Source of the DNA: Cladophialophora immunda
Lineage: Eukaryota > Ascomycota > Eurotiomycetes > Chaetothyriales > Herpotrichiellaceae
Length of the DNA stretch: 64,000 nucleotides
Assembly (NCBI RefSeq): GCF_000835495.1
Contig: NW_015622543.1
Span: 1,782,239-1,846,238 of the forward strand
Direction: 5' to 3'
Below the pieces are notes generated by a model. It ran no database searches. It saw only the letters and a list, made by a program, of their open reading frames with translations, and had not been told where the DNA came from. Below, piece by piece: positions 11,741-22,891 of this stretch; within the stretch, counting starts at the first letter, position 1, and each line of letters starts with the position of its first letter. The translations under genes and the position numbers were made by a program.

Positions 11741-13161
11741 TCACAGCTCCTGCAGCGCAAACACATTTTGATCGCCGACAGAAGAGCATGGGCTGCCTAC
11801 GTCGACAGCATTCTCGAGCTGAAGGTCAGCTTTCTCATTCTCATCCTTTGCACTCTCGCTTTCCCAGATTTCAATTTCGACGTCACCATCAGCGTCGGCG
11901 CGTGCAGAGTGGACGGGGGTAAAAGGATAGCCAGGGGCTCCAGCCTTGTCGACTGGTGCGTCTCCCAGTAAATTCGGCGTTGCAGAGCCAAGTATCTCAG
12001 CAAGGCTTGGTGCATTTAAGTCTTCGATGGCCTTCGCAGTTGACGACAGCGAAGTGCTGGCCATAGAGGGTTGGAAGGTAAAGTCATGGTGCTGCTTAGT
12101 CTCCTCGCCTTCCACATCAGTTTCTGCCTCCTCGTCATCGTCTTGCACAAGAACCACACTGGTGGCATCAAGGCCTTCAGCATAGAATTCTGCGGGATTG
12201 AGATCTGCAAGCGGGCTTCTTGCTCCATCGTCGTTCATCTTGACTTCTTTCCCCTTGGCCTTTTCGGTGGCCGCGGCGGCATTGGCAGCAGCAGTCATAG
12301 ACCGAGTCACAGGTGCCGTTACCTCGTTGGGATCAATGTTCTCCTTGCCTCTGTCGGCAGAGGACGACTTCTTGTGCAGACTCTTGCTCTCATCATCACT
12401 GATGTCCAGACCCGTCGCACTCTGGGTCATGGTCCATTCGTTCATACGGTAGTCTTGGGCTTCCTCTGTCTCCTCGTATATGTCGAAGAACCATGACTTG
12501 GGCTTGCTGGTTTCGATGGTGCCCTTTTGGAACCTGCGGGATTGAACACGGGATTTCTTTGTGCCATTCAAGGCGGCGGACAGGGACAGAGATGGGGACT
12601 GGGTGGCACTGGAAAAGGGAGGTGGGTTGAAACGTTTTCGTGGCTGAAGAAGACCAGAGCGTTTACGTGTTGGCGAGCGGCCTGCTGCAGGTGCCGACGC
12701 AGGTGTAGTAGATGGTTTGACAAATGTATCAAGGCGTGGTGTAGAGGCAGCAGTGGTACCAAGACGAGGTTTGGTTGTCGGGAGAGTGGTTACGTTCAAC
12801 GAGTAGCGATGTGTCTTTGCCAGAGATACATCCTCATCGAAAGTCGACCTCTTGCGTTTGTGCAGTGAGTCCAAAATGCTTGGATCAATGTTCTCGCTGT
12901 CTGAACCTCCTTCGACCTCGGGGGAGACGGCTCGTCGCTTCAGTGATGTTGGAGCAGAGTTCGGTGTGATAGCTGGCAGGAAACATTTGTCAATTGAGTC
13001 TATATTGAAGAGACACAGGCTGCAGCAAAGACTCGACGTGAATGAGGATGTCTCTTACCATTTTGCCGGTTCTTCACGCTTTGCAAGCTTCTCAGCTTGG
13101 ATTCATTCAAGATGCCAAATGGCTGGCGAGCGGGCGTAGTGATTGGAGCCAGAGTAGCCAT
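11741..13161 (-). CDS. Conserved fungal protein with KEN-box-type motif, function unknown
   Basis: Two exons (13161-13059 and 12972-11741) encode 444 residues. The short first exon begins MATLAPITTPARQPFGILNE. Exon 2 continues with SENIDPSILDSLHKRK and FDEDVSL, then a basic Ser/Pro-rich part, the stretch WFFDIYEETEEAQD, LDISDDES and GKENIDP. From memory this order of motifs (start with ARQPF, acidic IYE, DISDDES, GKENxxP) recurs in uncharacterised Pezizomycotina proteins. KEN is the classic recognition motif for the anaphase-promoting complex, so cell-cycle-dependent turnover is a reasonable inference but not shown. The protein looks largely disordered. The intron starts GTAAGA and ends CAG. 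No enzymatic domain is visible. Confidence 0.78.
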
Positions 13162-14637
13162 TCTGACCGAGTTGGCAGATGACGAATGGTGGGCAGGAAT
13201 CGAGACGACGTGGGTTGATTTCAGTGCTTGCCTCCTCAGTATTGTCTAGTTGACTGAGTGAATGCCCAATGCCAATGCGTGGTGGTCCTCAATTGACGAC
13301 TCTGGCAATGTCAGCCGTGTTTGTCTTGGTGCAGATGTATCACGCATCAGGATTCACCCAGAGAGCTGTGAGAGGAAGGAACGTTGGGCAGCAGGAGAGC
13401 GGACGCAGAGGGTATATGGCAGTTGAGGGAGCTTACCAGGCGCTATGACCAAGCTGGCGCAGTCAAGGGAGCCGTTCTGGACGCGGGGTGTGGTCGAACG
13501 CGAGCTCCTGGATGAAGAGCGAGGAGATAGGCAAGTTGACAGGTGCAGCAGGGTTAGGCTTGGGAGCTACTGCAGGTCGGCGAGTAGATGAAGCTGATCA
13601 CGACGCGTCCTCAGGCAGCGATTGGGTTGCTGGGGAGCGACCGAGGGCGGATAGTGAAGTGCAGATTGTGCAGAGACAGGGAAGTGGGAAGTGGGAAGAG
13701 GGAGGGATGAGGATGGCGGATGGCGGATGATGTTGGCAAGGGACGCGTCAAGTGGAGTCTGTGTGAGAAGACACGCGACGGGCGGGCGACGGGGAGGTCA
13801 GTGAAGAGGACCAGCAATTTCCGAGGTGAATATACATTGCACACGAAGCGATCCGAGTTCTTATTCACGGTCCAGACGATATAGGATGAGGATGCTGATC
13901 CTGTTGCTAGAGGGACTCTGTTCCCATCGTTAACTCACTGCGCTGATGGTAACCACCATGTTGGGTGTTGGTTCACTCTCACTTCGCCCTGATCATGAGG
14001 TTGTACCAGAGAACGCGCCTCCCATTGGCCTGGGCCATCGACCGGCTTGGCGGCCCGGAGAGCGACCTCGATGGTTTCACTTTCTCACTGCAGCTGGCCT
14101 GTCGCCTGCAAACAACAGCACCACCTCCAATCGACAGCAGGAAGGAGGAGGCCGATGGAGGCAATCATGGCGTCGCCAGCAGCCCTCGTCGCTGATACAC
14201 CATTGTCGGCCATTTGCACGGCCAGCCTCACCACTCCCACGTTCTTGATGAAGACATGCCTGATACTTGAGGGTCGAGACGCACGTGTCTCACCTCACCA
14301 TCAACGCGCGAAGATATAACCGCCGTGTCCTCTCTGGCTTTCTACTCGAATTAACTCAGCTTCAAACCATCTCTGAGACGAACACTGCTACCACTCCTTC
14401 CTCGTCATGCAGCCATTGAGGACATGGGCACGAGGCCGGTGCAAACAAGAGCTGAACTGCATGCACGTCACCACCGGCCACGGGTCGCGTATGGTCGTAA
14501 TTCAAAGCACGAACTCGCTTCTGCAGCTGCGGAATCTCGCGGGTGTCCATTGCCCAATCTACATCTATGGTTCTACCACCTTTGCCATTCCCTGGTCTGA
14601 ACCGCCTCAGCGGTCTGGCCCCAACGCGACAACCGCA
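13162..14637. other. Intergenic region
   Basis: No gene is supported. It holds the upstream region of the KEN-motif gene and the 3' flank of the acetoacetyl-CoA synthetase gene. Short open frames on both strands show no recognisable domain. Confidence 0.45.
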
Positions 14638-17071
14638 CTACAGTTTTGCCCTGGGCTCCGACATGTCAACCAGGTTCTCGTCCTTGGCGAACTGATAGTA
14701 ATAGTTCAGACTCTCTGGGTTCAGTAGCGTGCCAGAAGGCTTGATGACCTTGCCCGAGACGATCTGTTTCACGGGCAATTCGACCTTCTTCAAGTTGACC
14801 GTCGTCTAGAAAATCCATCATGTCAACCACTCGTCACTGATATCCTAGATGCAGGGGACTTACCGGAATTTCTTTTGTCTCAAAAACATATTTGGGCACA
14901 TGCCTGGGGCTGGTTGCTTTTCGGATGGCCTCCTTGACTTCTCTGACGAGCTGTGGCGTGAACTGATGACCCGGTTTCATCAGCAAGAACAACACCACCC
15001 TCTCATCTTGGTCTTGCGGTCTCCTCTGCCCGACGCAGATGCTGTCGCTGATCTGGTCCGTGAACTTGGCTTCGATGATGCTGTATATCTCGGCTGACCC
15101 AAACCGGACGCCGCTGGGGTTCAACACGCCGTCAGCCCGACCCAGGAACATGACTTGCTTCGTGACCGGATGGATCATGATGAAATCGCCATGTGTCCAC
15201 ACGTTGTCAAATCGTGCAAAATAGCTGTCGAAGTAGCGCTTCGGGCCATTCTCCCCCAAAAAGGTGATGGGCATTGTTGGGAAGGCTTGATACGCGACCA
15301 ATTCGCCGGGCACGCCATCTTCGACTTCGACACCCTTGCCGCCCTCGATGGTCTGATCGAACACCTTGACCGGTACTCCGAGAGAAAGACACTGACAACC
15401 ACCAACATAGAGTGGCAGGATGGGATTGCCTGTCCCAAAGCATGCTGCGAGGTCAGTTCCACCCGAGATGTTGTCCAATTGCACCGAAGGCGGGAACCCT
15501 TCGTCATAGACCCATTCGAACAACTGATCCGACAAGACCATCCCGGTGCTGCTGATCACCTTGAGGTTGCTCAGATCTGCCACCTTTTTGGGTATGACAC
15601 CGCCGGTCTGCAGTGTCTGCAGGTACCTCGGACTGATGCCCAGATGCGTCACCTTCTCCTGCGCGACCAACTTGAGCAGATTTGTCAGGTTGGGCACAAA
15701 GGGACTGCCGTCGTACATGATCATTTGACATCCCGTGATCAAAGCCTGCACGCTGGCCAGATACATGATCCATCCCGTCGTCGTGTATTGGAGTTGTCTC
15801 GAGCTCGCGTTGATGCACCTGTGCAGCCTATACTCCTTGTGGCCCGAGACAATGACCCCGCCAATCGCGTGTACTATGCATTTCGGCTGCCCTGTCGTGC
15901 CCGAGGAATACACCACCAGGAAAGGGTCCGCGAAGGCCGTGTCCTCAAACTCCAGCTTGTCAGACTTGGCGGCGGAGATGAAATCTGCCCACGTCCTGGC
16001 TCTCGGCACGCTCGACACATCAGCCGGCGAATGCTGGAAGCGAGCTTGCGAAATGATGCCTTGAAACTCGTCCACGGCTTGCATCCCGGCCATGATGTCC
16101 TTCATCTTGGGCCGCAGATCGATCTTCTTGCCGTTGTACACGGCCCAGTCGTCCATGAACAGATATCGAGGCTTGATCTGGGTGAGTCGGTCCAGGATAC
16201 CCTTGACGCCCATATCCGTCGAACTGCTGCTGAAGAGCGCTCCGAGCGTCGTCGCGGCGAGGAAGACGGTCAGCGTGTCGAGGCAGGTACTGGCCACCAG
16301 CGCGATCCGATCTCCCTTCTTCACCCCGTGCGCCCTCATCGCCTGACTTAACCTGCCCACTCTCTGCCGCAGCTCCTTCCAGGTGACATGCTTGATAGGC
16401 TCCAAGAAAGCGCCCTCGCGCACCTCGGTGCAAGCAATCTTGTCGTCCGCCTTTGCGGCGTCGATGACGGGCCGCCCGTTCGCGTCGCCGGAGAAGAGGA
16501 TGTTCTGTGCAAAGTTCATGCGCACGCCGGTGAACCAGCGCGGGATGGAGTCCATCCGGGCGGACTCGTCGACGACGGGGTCGGGGACGGTGCCGGAGTA
16601 GACGATGGGGAAGTATTCGAAGACGTGGCGCCAGAAGGCCGATCGCTGGGTGACGGAGTAGTTGTACAGGGCGTCGTAGTTCTGCGCGGAGGTAGAAAGA
16701 GTGGCGAGTCAGCTTGGTCCATACGCATTCTCGCAGAAATCCAGAAATGCTCCTGTCCCTCGCTCCGAGAACTACGTGGATCCAGCACAGTCATGGATGG
16801 AAAGACACCCGTTCCCACGATGCAAATCCACTTCTCCATCCCCATCCATCCAGACAGACAGACAGACCGTATCCCAAAGCTCCATCCGTAGAAGCAAACA
16901 CATATATGTAGGTAAACACTTTAAGATTACGGGATTCAAACATACCTCGAATCTGCGCCCGGTGGCCCTCTCCAGGCTCACCTTGAACTTCCACATGTCG
17001 GTGCTCTCGGGGTCCGGATGCTCCCACAGTTTCCGGGGGATGGGATGCTGCGGCTGCTGTCCCTGCGCCAT
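14638..17071 (-). CDS. Acetoacetyl-CoA synthetase (acetoacetate--CoA ligase)
   Basis: Three exons (17071-16946, 16681-14864, 14805-14638) encode 703 residues, close to the usual length of about 650-700. It activates acetoacetate to acetoacetyl-CoA with ATP and CoA, probably in the cytosol, allowing use of ketone bodies or leucine-derived acetoacetate for sterol and lipid synthesis. The N-terminus has the ACS-type lead (IPRKLWEHPDPESTDMWKF). The AMP-binding P-loop YSSGTTGQPK is at about residues 300-309, and RADGVLNPSGVRFGSAEIY marks the C-terminal hinge. The last exon restores the conserved C-terminus (EIP joined to TTVNLKKVELPVKQ...), so the stop seen by reading through at 14834 is intronic. 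Splice sites are GTATGT/CAG and GTAAGT/TAG. Acetyl-CoA synthetase is the main alternative, but the internal motifs favour the acetoacetate enzyme. Confidence 0.9.
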
Positions 17072-18648
17072 GTTTGTTGCCTCGGGTTCTTCACTGGCTG
17101 GGAGTTTCCCTCGAGCTAGCTCCTCGTCCTCGTCGTCGCTCTCCTACTTGTCCTTTTTTTCACCTGCTGCTGCTGCTCCTGCTCCTCCTATCCGTGGAGG
17201 TCCAGTGGAAACTCGCTCAAAGAGTCCCTCGTGAGTGCCCCGATGAGTTTGTTCAGGTCGAGATGCAAGAAAGCGCCGTCGTATATATATACCTAGGTAT
17301 ACAACGTCGCCAATAGCGTCGCCCGATCGCGGGTTAATCCTTTCGTCACCGCCGTAATACTCCCCGTCCGGACAGACTGAGCTAGGTACGTCCTAGGTAG
17401 TTGTAGCAGGAATTAAATGCGGCGGAGATGTCAACGTCGGGCCAAAAAAAAAAAAAAATAAACGCCCCCAGAAAAGGTTCTTGGAGTGCCCAACCCAGCT
17501 AATACTGTAGCAATACTTTGCTGCACGTGGCGAATCGGGGGGGATGGACAAAAAGTGGGATTGTGTCTCACGCAAAATATCTAAACGTAGGTACATATAG
17601 GCTATAGTATGTGGTGTAATCGGGATATATATGTGTGTGAGTGAGCGATGGGGAAACTGGCGCGTGGGAACGGCAAGGCGGCATTGAAGGAGCATGTTCT
17701 CCCTCCACACGCATCTCGACTCACTTACATCCACATCCACACCGGCCCCCGTCACACAACTCCGAGCCCGGGAGCCCGGAGGAAAGCGATTCTGGAGCAC
17801 ACATCTAACCATTAACTCCTAGTTGGACCGTCAATCCGGTGGACTGGCTCCTCGCCCGCAGGTGTCAATCGCTACTAGCTACTAGCTCATTTGGACCAGC
17901 CACGCAGAGCCTCGGTACAAGTCCCGTCCAGGGACGAAGGGACAGGGAAATGTGGGGGAAAGCGACGACAACGTCCCGCATCATGGCGGCTCCTACCCGC
18001 GATTTGTTCGTGACCTGGGCGTCCAACAGCGACTCTGTATGTCCCTGATTAGAATCAACCCGTCTATCTCTGACAAATGTGTGCGCTGTTGCAGCAGTCC
18101 CGAGGTCCAGACAGAAAAGCATATTCGCGTGGACAGGTGCTAGCGAATGGGGAAGCACTTCTCGCCGAATAATCGGCGGAAATATACAGGGCGCGGGCGA
18201 TGGTCCAGGAGGATTGGCGGAACAAGCCAAAGCCTCCCGGGAGCAAGAAGATTCGCTTCCGAACCCATATGGACGACGACAAGACGGGTACCCCATGCTT
18301 CGGCTCCCGTCCTCATTCGGATCCGGCCAGTCAGTTCAGCAAAGTTGAGGGGGTTCCGTCCACGAGAATCAGATGCTGTGCTTGACCTACGGCGAACATG
18401 GGGTGCTCTGGTATAAGAATGGACGATTGTTGGTCCCGTTTCTATCCACATATCGGTAGGCTTGCCACCATCATTCGCCATTTCACCTGCCAATGCCCGA
18501 GTAAGAATATCCCCGACGCACTGATTCTCCATCAGACCTGCCAAAGCATTCTTGATGCCCCTTTCCCACGTTGTTTCTTTGGTCTCCGCCTTCTCAGCTA
18601 TCTGAGCATCTTCCTTGATGTCACACACCCTGGTCCTAAGGGCTCCAA
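17072..18648. other. Intergenic region with one open frame of unclear status
   Basis: This is the upstream region of acetoacetyl-CoA synthetase and the 3' side of the small membrane protein gene. A minus-strand frame is open from about 18650 to 18140 and has a moderately protein-like composition. It could be a 3' exon of the 18649-19320 gene or chance. A poly-A/T run lies near 17442-17457. Nothing else is recognisable. Confidence 0.4.
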
Positions 18649-19320
18649 TCACGCCGCTGTGGTCTGTTTGGTGTGGGATCGAATAGCTTCGATGACCCGT
18701 GAGGGTTCATCGTAATTGGTGCTGGTGCTGATTTGGCACCTGGATTTGCAGTGTAGCGGAATCGGATGCGCTGGGATTGGATCTGCTGAACTGGGACCCG
18801 AGATCGGGCTCGCATGATTTGATGGCTGCGGTGAGTTGTGATCACCACTGAGAGTAGACCGTTTGGCCCATTTCCTCAGGGTGGCCAACGTGACCGGAAG
18901 CGCGACAGACGAGCTCTTCCGGCCTCTGCTCCTCCTGGACCTTTTCTTGTCTGCGTAGACCCTTTCCTCGCGGCCAACCAAAGCATTCAGAGACGCCATG
19001 TTCGCTCTTCTCCTCTCGACGATAGGATCCTCGACCAAGGTGAGACTGGACCGGGACGATGCTGATGCAGATACAACATGGGTCCGCTGCGTGTCGTCTA
19101 TCTCAGCTGCTAGCTTCTCGATGATTTTTCGATCGCCCCGCTTGCTGCAACACCTGGCTGAGATCAATCCCGCCATTGCGGAGAGCAAGGCGAACCCGAC
19201 GATGCTGCCGAAGACAAGAAAGAAAATCCAATAGCTGTTTTCTTCGGCCTCCCTGGGTGCGAGGGCGATGCCCTTTTCCTCCGAAATGAAGGCGGTCCGA
19301 TGAAAAGGTATGACTGGCAT
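18649..19320 (-). CDS. Small single-pass membrane protein, hypothetical
   Basis: An open frame of 223 residues from an ATG at 19320. It contains one clear membrane segment near residues 29-53 (YWIFFLVFGSIVGFALLSAM...), followed by two cysteines and a basic, Ser-rich tail with an RRSRGRK cluster, which would face the cytosol if the short N-terminus is outside. I do not recognise the family. The frame ends at 18649, but a second open frame immediately downstream (to 18140) could be joined by an intron, giving a longer tail. The gene lies on the same strand as mim1, about 530 bases away. Support is the strong membrane segment plus a long frame, not homology, so it remains tentative. Confidence 0.45.
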   Translation of the reverse strand: MPVIPFHRTAFISEEKGIALAPREAEENSYWIFFLVFGSIVGFALLSAMAGLISARCCSKRGDRKIIEKLAAEIDDTQRTHVVSASASSRSSLTLVEDPIVERRRANMASLNALVGREERVYADKKRSRRSRGRKSSSVALPVTLATLRKWAKRSTLSGDHNSPQPSNHASPISGPSSADPIPAHPIPLHCKSRCQISTSTNYDEPSRVIEAIRSHTKQTTAA

Positions 19321-19853
19321 AGCGATGGGTAATTGTCAGGCCGGCCGATGGGTGAAAGGGCTGAGATAGGTATCGAGTGGTAGGATTTCAGGGATCGGGC
19401 AAAAGGGGACGCAAGCGAGTGCAATCAACGCTGGTGCTCTAAGCTGGAGAGCAATGCGTAGATGAGCTCCCCAGATGCAGCAACAAATCACATAAGAGAT
19501 ATGACAAGCGACGCTATGCAACAGTAACGGTACAAAGCGATGAAACAATAGCCCGATGAGAAGAGGTAACGAGGAGAACGCTCAGAGAGGCTCCGACTTT
19601 GAAGGCCATGCACAGGACTTGATTGTGCTTGCCGAACTGTACGAGTCCATCGGCCTTGACCTTCCTCAACTTCTTTCCTGCTTTCTCAATTGTCCAATTT
19701 TATGCCGAAACTGGAACCCGGGCTCTTTTTGTGGTATGTACACTGCGGCTCAAATCATCGATGGCCACTTTCCGGTATGTTTTGGTCGGAAAAGTTTTTC
19801 ACGTCTTTCAATATGTAGTCTTGATAGAAGCGAAGACAAAGATATGTTGCTTT
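19321..19853. other. Intergenic region
   Basis: Short spacer between the 3' end of mim1 and the membrane protein gene, both on the minus strand. Nothing further is seen. Confidence 0.5.
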
Positions 19854-20350
19854 TTATTCCAACGAAGCAGCGTCCCGCACGCCTGGGTCCAAAGAGCTAT
19901 TTCTTCTTCTTCTCTGGCTTGGGTCGTCTCTCATTTCGACACCGGGTCCGATAGGATGAGATGATCGATGGCGCGGCCATACCTGCGAAGAACAAGGTTA
20001 AGTTTTGAACAACATGGCGAAGTTCATGGGGGATTCGCTCAATGGCTTACATTTGTTGAACTCCACCCTAACCGGAAAGCAAACTCGTGGGCCAGAAGCT
20101 CACCGAAACCCAGCATCATACCGTTGACGAAGGGCAGGACGAGGTTTATCGCGGCTCCTCTCAGGATCGACCATATCGTTGGCGGCTGATATATTACAAC
20201 TGGCTGGGTGCCATTATTATCTGACGATTGAGGCGGTGAGGAAGACGGGGGTGATAGCGATGAATATGGCTCAGAGTCAGAGGGAATGGTCAATTGAGAC
20301 CCTGATAGATCTTGAGGAGGTGAAGGCGACTGGTCCTGGCGAGAGGCCAT
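19854..20350 (-). CDS. mim1: Mitochondrial outer-membrane import protein Mim1
   Basis: Two exons (20350-20051 and 19982-19854) encode 142 residues. Mim1 helps insert alpha-helical proteins, including Tom receptors, into the mitochondrial outer membrane. The diagnostic core is the single membrane segment with conserved glycines, LPFVNGMMLGFGELLAHEFA (about residues 73-92), matching the yeast Mim1 signature LPFxNGMMLGFGELxAHE. The N-terminus is Ser/Pro-rich and disordered as usual. The intron has GTAAGC and GCAG; the short second exon adds a basic tail (IGPGVEMRDDPSQRRR) ending in SLE, which resembles the ends of other fungal Mim1 proteins as I recall them. The gene is divergent from the Shp1 gene, with about 700 bases between start codons. 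Confidence 0.9.
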
Positions 20351-21050
20351 GACGGAAAATGTGACGGTTCGTTGTAGATGGGGGATTGGATGGCAAAGAG
20401 ATGTGGAAGAGCAGTCAAGAATGCCGCAGTCGGGTATTCATTCTTCCTCAAAGGAGCGACATGAATTGAAAAGGGTTGAGATACGTGTGAATTGCCCCCT
20501 CTTCGGAGCTCGACAAGGGGAGCTGAAATTCGATGTACGGATTTCTACCAGCTTCAAGGCAATGAGTGGAAGCTTTCGGTAGAATTGCTGTCGCCTCAAA
20601 GATGTTTCCAGGCACGAGATTCACGCCCCAACAAATCACGTCCTGGCAAGGCTGCTTAAGTAATAATGAGCTGCACCAGCTGGCTCAGAGTCGCCCAATT
20701 AGGAGCCTGCAAGCAGGTGCTGGCTCGCCAGCTTCTCGGCGAAAGACTTGCCTGAGGGCTTTGGGGGCCGAGGGGCGTCTTGGGGGGGGCAACTAGTCGT
20801 AAGGTAGGCGACTTCTGGTGTGACGTACTTTCTCAGCTGCCTCGCAAGGCCGCCGTTGGTTCATTTGCATCTGTTCTACAATTCACCGGTGAATCCTTTC
20901 AGTGTCACTCTTCGACTGTCTCGCTTGAGACAATACCAAGATATCGACAACTTCTCGCCACAGTTACCTTCTTTGCTATTTTCTATTTTGACATTTACCT
21001 CTCCTCTTGTCTCGAATCGTCCCTTCTGACCTCCAAAAGTCCTCACCACC
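20351..21050. promoter_or_regulatory. Shared divergent promoter region of mim1 and shp1
   Basis: About 700 bases separate the two start codons. A CT-rich stretch just before the shp1 ATG (about 20890-21048) is typical of fungal core promoters. Individual binding sites cannot be assigned. Confidence 0.45.
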
Positions 21051-22346
21051 ATGGCGAATCCCGATCCTGCAGAACAGAACGCCTTGATCGCACAGTTCAC
21101 TGCGATCGTGGGGACATCTTCCCGACAAGTGAGAGACCCGACGTGTGTCACCTCTGAGTCCAATTGCTAACTGCTCACACAGGCTCACCAGTTCCTTGCC
21201 GCAAACGACTGGGAACTTGAAGCTGCTGTGTCGAATTACTACGCCGCCCAAGAAGATCACACCGAGGACAATGCCGACGAATCAGACTATGTCGATGAAG
21301 AGGATCCAGACTCCTCGCATCAAGCTCAATCCCAACCTCCACATCCTACATTTGGCGCGGGTCGGAGATTAGGGGAGGGCTCTTCAGATTCCCAACCCGT
21401 GCCTGATGCCCCTGCCTCCTCTTCGAGCTCCTCTCAGCGCAACAACAACCCATCTACGCAAAAGAAGTTCGCTACTCTCGGCGACTTCTCTTCAGGTGGT
21501 GCGAACGGCGACGACTCAGATGATGATGACAAACAAGATCTGTTTGCTGGAGGCGAGAAGTCAGGCCTGGCGGTGCAGAATCCGGACGACCTGAGAAAGA
21601 GAATCCTGGAAAAGGCTCAGAAGCGTGGTCCTCCACCAAAAGAGGCTGCACCCAAGAAATCATTCTTTACCGGTTCAGCGCGCACACTGGGAGGCGATGA
21701 TGCACCGTCACGTGAGATCCCCGCTGCGCGTCAACCTCGTGGCAGAGCCGAGCGAGTCGAACGTGTGCTGCATTTCTGGCAGGATGGCTTCAGTATAGAC
21801 GATGGAGACTTGTACAGATTTGATGACCCCAGGAATGCTGAGATTCTCAACTCCATCCGGCAGGGACGGGCACCGCTGAACATCATGAATGTCCAGCCTG
21901 GTCAGGAAGTGGATGTGGAAATCAAGCAACACGAAGAGAAATACGTCAAGCCTAAGAAGAAGTACAGGCCATTCGAAGGATCCGGTCAACGTCTGGGCAG
22001 CCCCACCCCTGGAGTTCCTTCGATGCCTGGAAGCTTCACCTCCGAGACTACGGCGCCGGCACCTGCACCTGCCTCTGCAGCTCCTCCGACGAGCGAAGTG
22101 GATGAGTCGAAGCCAACCGTCACACTGAGAATCAGTTTAGGCTCAGGTACGAGACTGACCTCGCGCTTCAACACGACCCAGACTATTGGAGACGTATATG
22201 ACTTCGTTCGACGAGCCGAATCGGGCGGCAGGGACTTTGTTCTGCAAACCACCTTCCCAACAACAGATCTCACGGACAAGTCCAAAGTGCTCGGGGATAT
22301 GGCAGAGTTCAAGAGAGGAGGTGCTGTTGTTCAGCGATACATCTAA
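21051..22346 (+). CDS. shp1: p47/Shp1-type UBA-SEP-UBX cofactor of Cdc48
   Basis: Two exons (21051-21128 and 21183-22346) encode 413 residues. This adaptor links ubiquitinated cargo to the Cdc48/p97 ATPase in protein turnover, membrane fusion and PP1 regulation. Domains in order: an N-terminal UBA-type fold (LIAQFTAIVGTSSRQAHQFL, WELEAAVSNYY, residues about 10-45), a disordered acidic linker, the SEP domain (about 175-250; HFWQDGFSIDDGDLYRFDDP and NAEILNSIRQGRAP), and a C-terminal UBX domain (about 320-413) ending LGDMAEFKRGGAVVQRYI. The intron splits the UBA region and has GTGAGA and CACAG. Length and order match the family. Confidence 0.93.
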
Positions 22347-22891
22347 ATCAGCGCGAGCATTGCATCACGTCGGAGTTGAGACTGGACACGAGCTTTGGGA
22401 ACGGCCCTCAGCAGAAACTGCAAATTTGGGAGCTGCCAGCAGTCTGCTCCAGGATGAGAGTATGAACATGAGCATGGCAGCAACCATGATAAAAAGCTTC
22501 CTTGTGATTGAGATATTAGAAATAGAAAACACCGCATCAAAGCAACCTCTTCTTGCCACCCTCAAAGGTCGATCTCCCATGTACGTGAGCCACTCTGCCT
22601 TCGCTAGCTGCTTTGGTGCGGAGGATTGACAAACTCGGCGCACCTGCCCTCGCATGATCCACTTGTAACTTTTTATGGTCCATTCGCATCTGAAAGCTGT
22701 GACATGATATTCCCACGCGCGACACTTCCTGCAGCACACCGTGACCAGCATGTCGATATCCATGGGGTTGAGGTGGTCGGGTCGCGGGATTCGTGGGGCC
22801 CAAAGGAAGGTGGTTGTCGGGTCAAGAAATGGACGAAATGTACGATGCTACTGCTGCGAGTTGTCAATTGACGTGATACTAATCGCGACAG
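22347..22891. other. Intergenic region containing the missing first exon of oxa1
   Basis: This spacer must contain the start codon of the Oxa1 gene downstream. A strong branch-point match TACTAAT and the acceptor GACAG end at 22891. One possible first exon begins at an ATG at 22704 (MIFPRATLPAAHR..., presequence-like), but the donor site is not clear. Confidence 0.5.

Noticed and set aside
15155..16351. 398-codon plus-strand frame
   Set aside because: Antisense to the acetoacetyl-CoA synthetase exon; no recognisable protein features.
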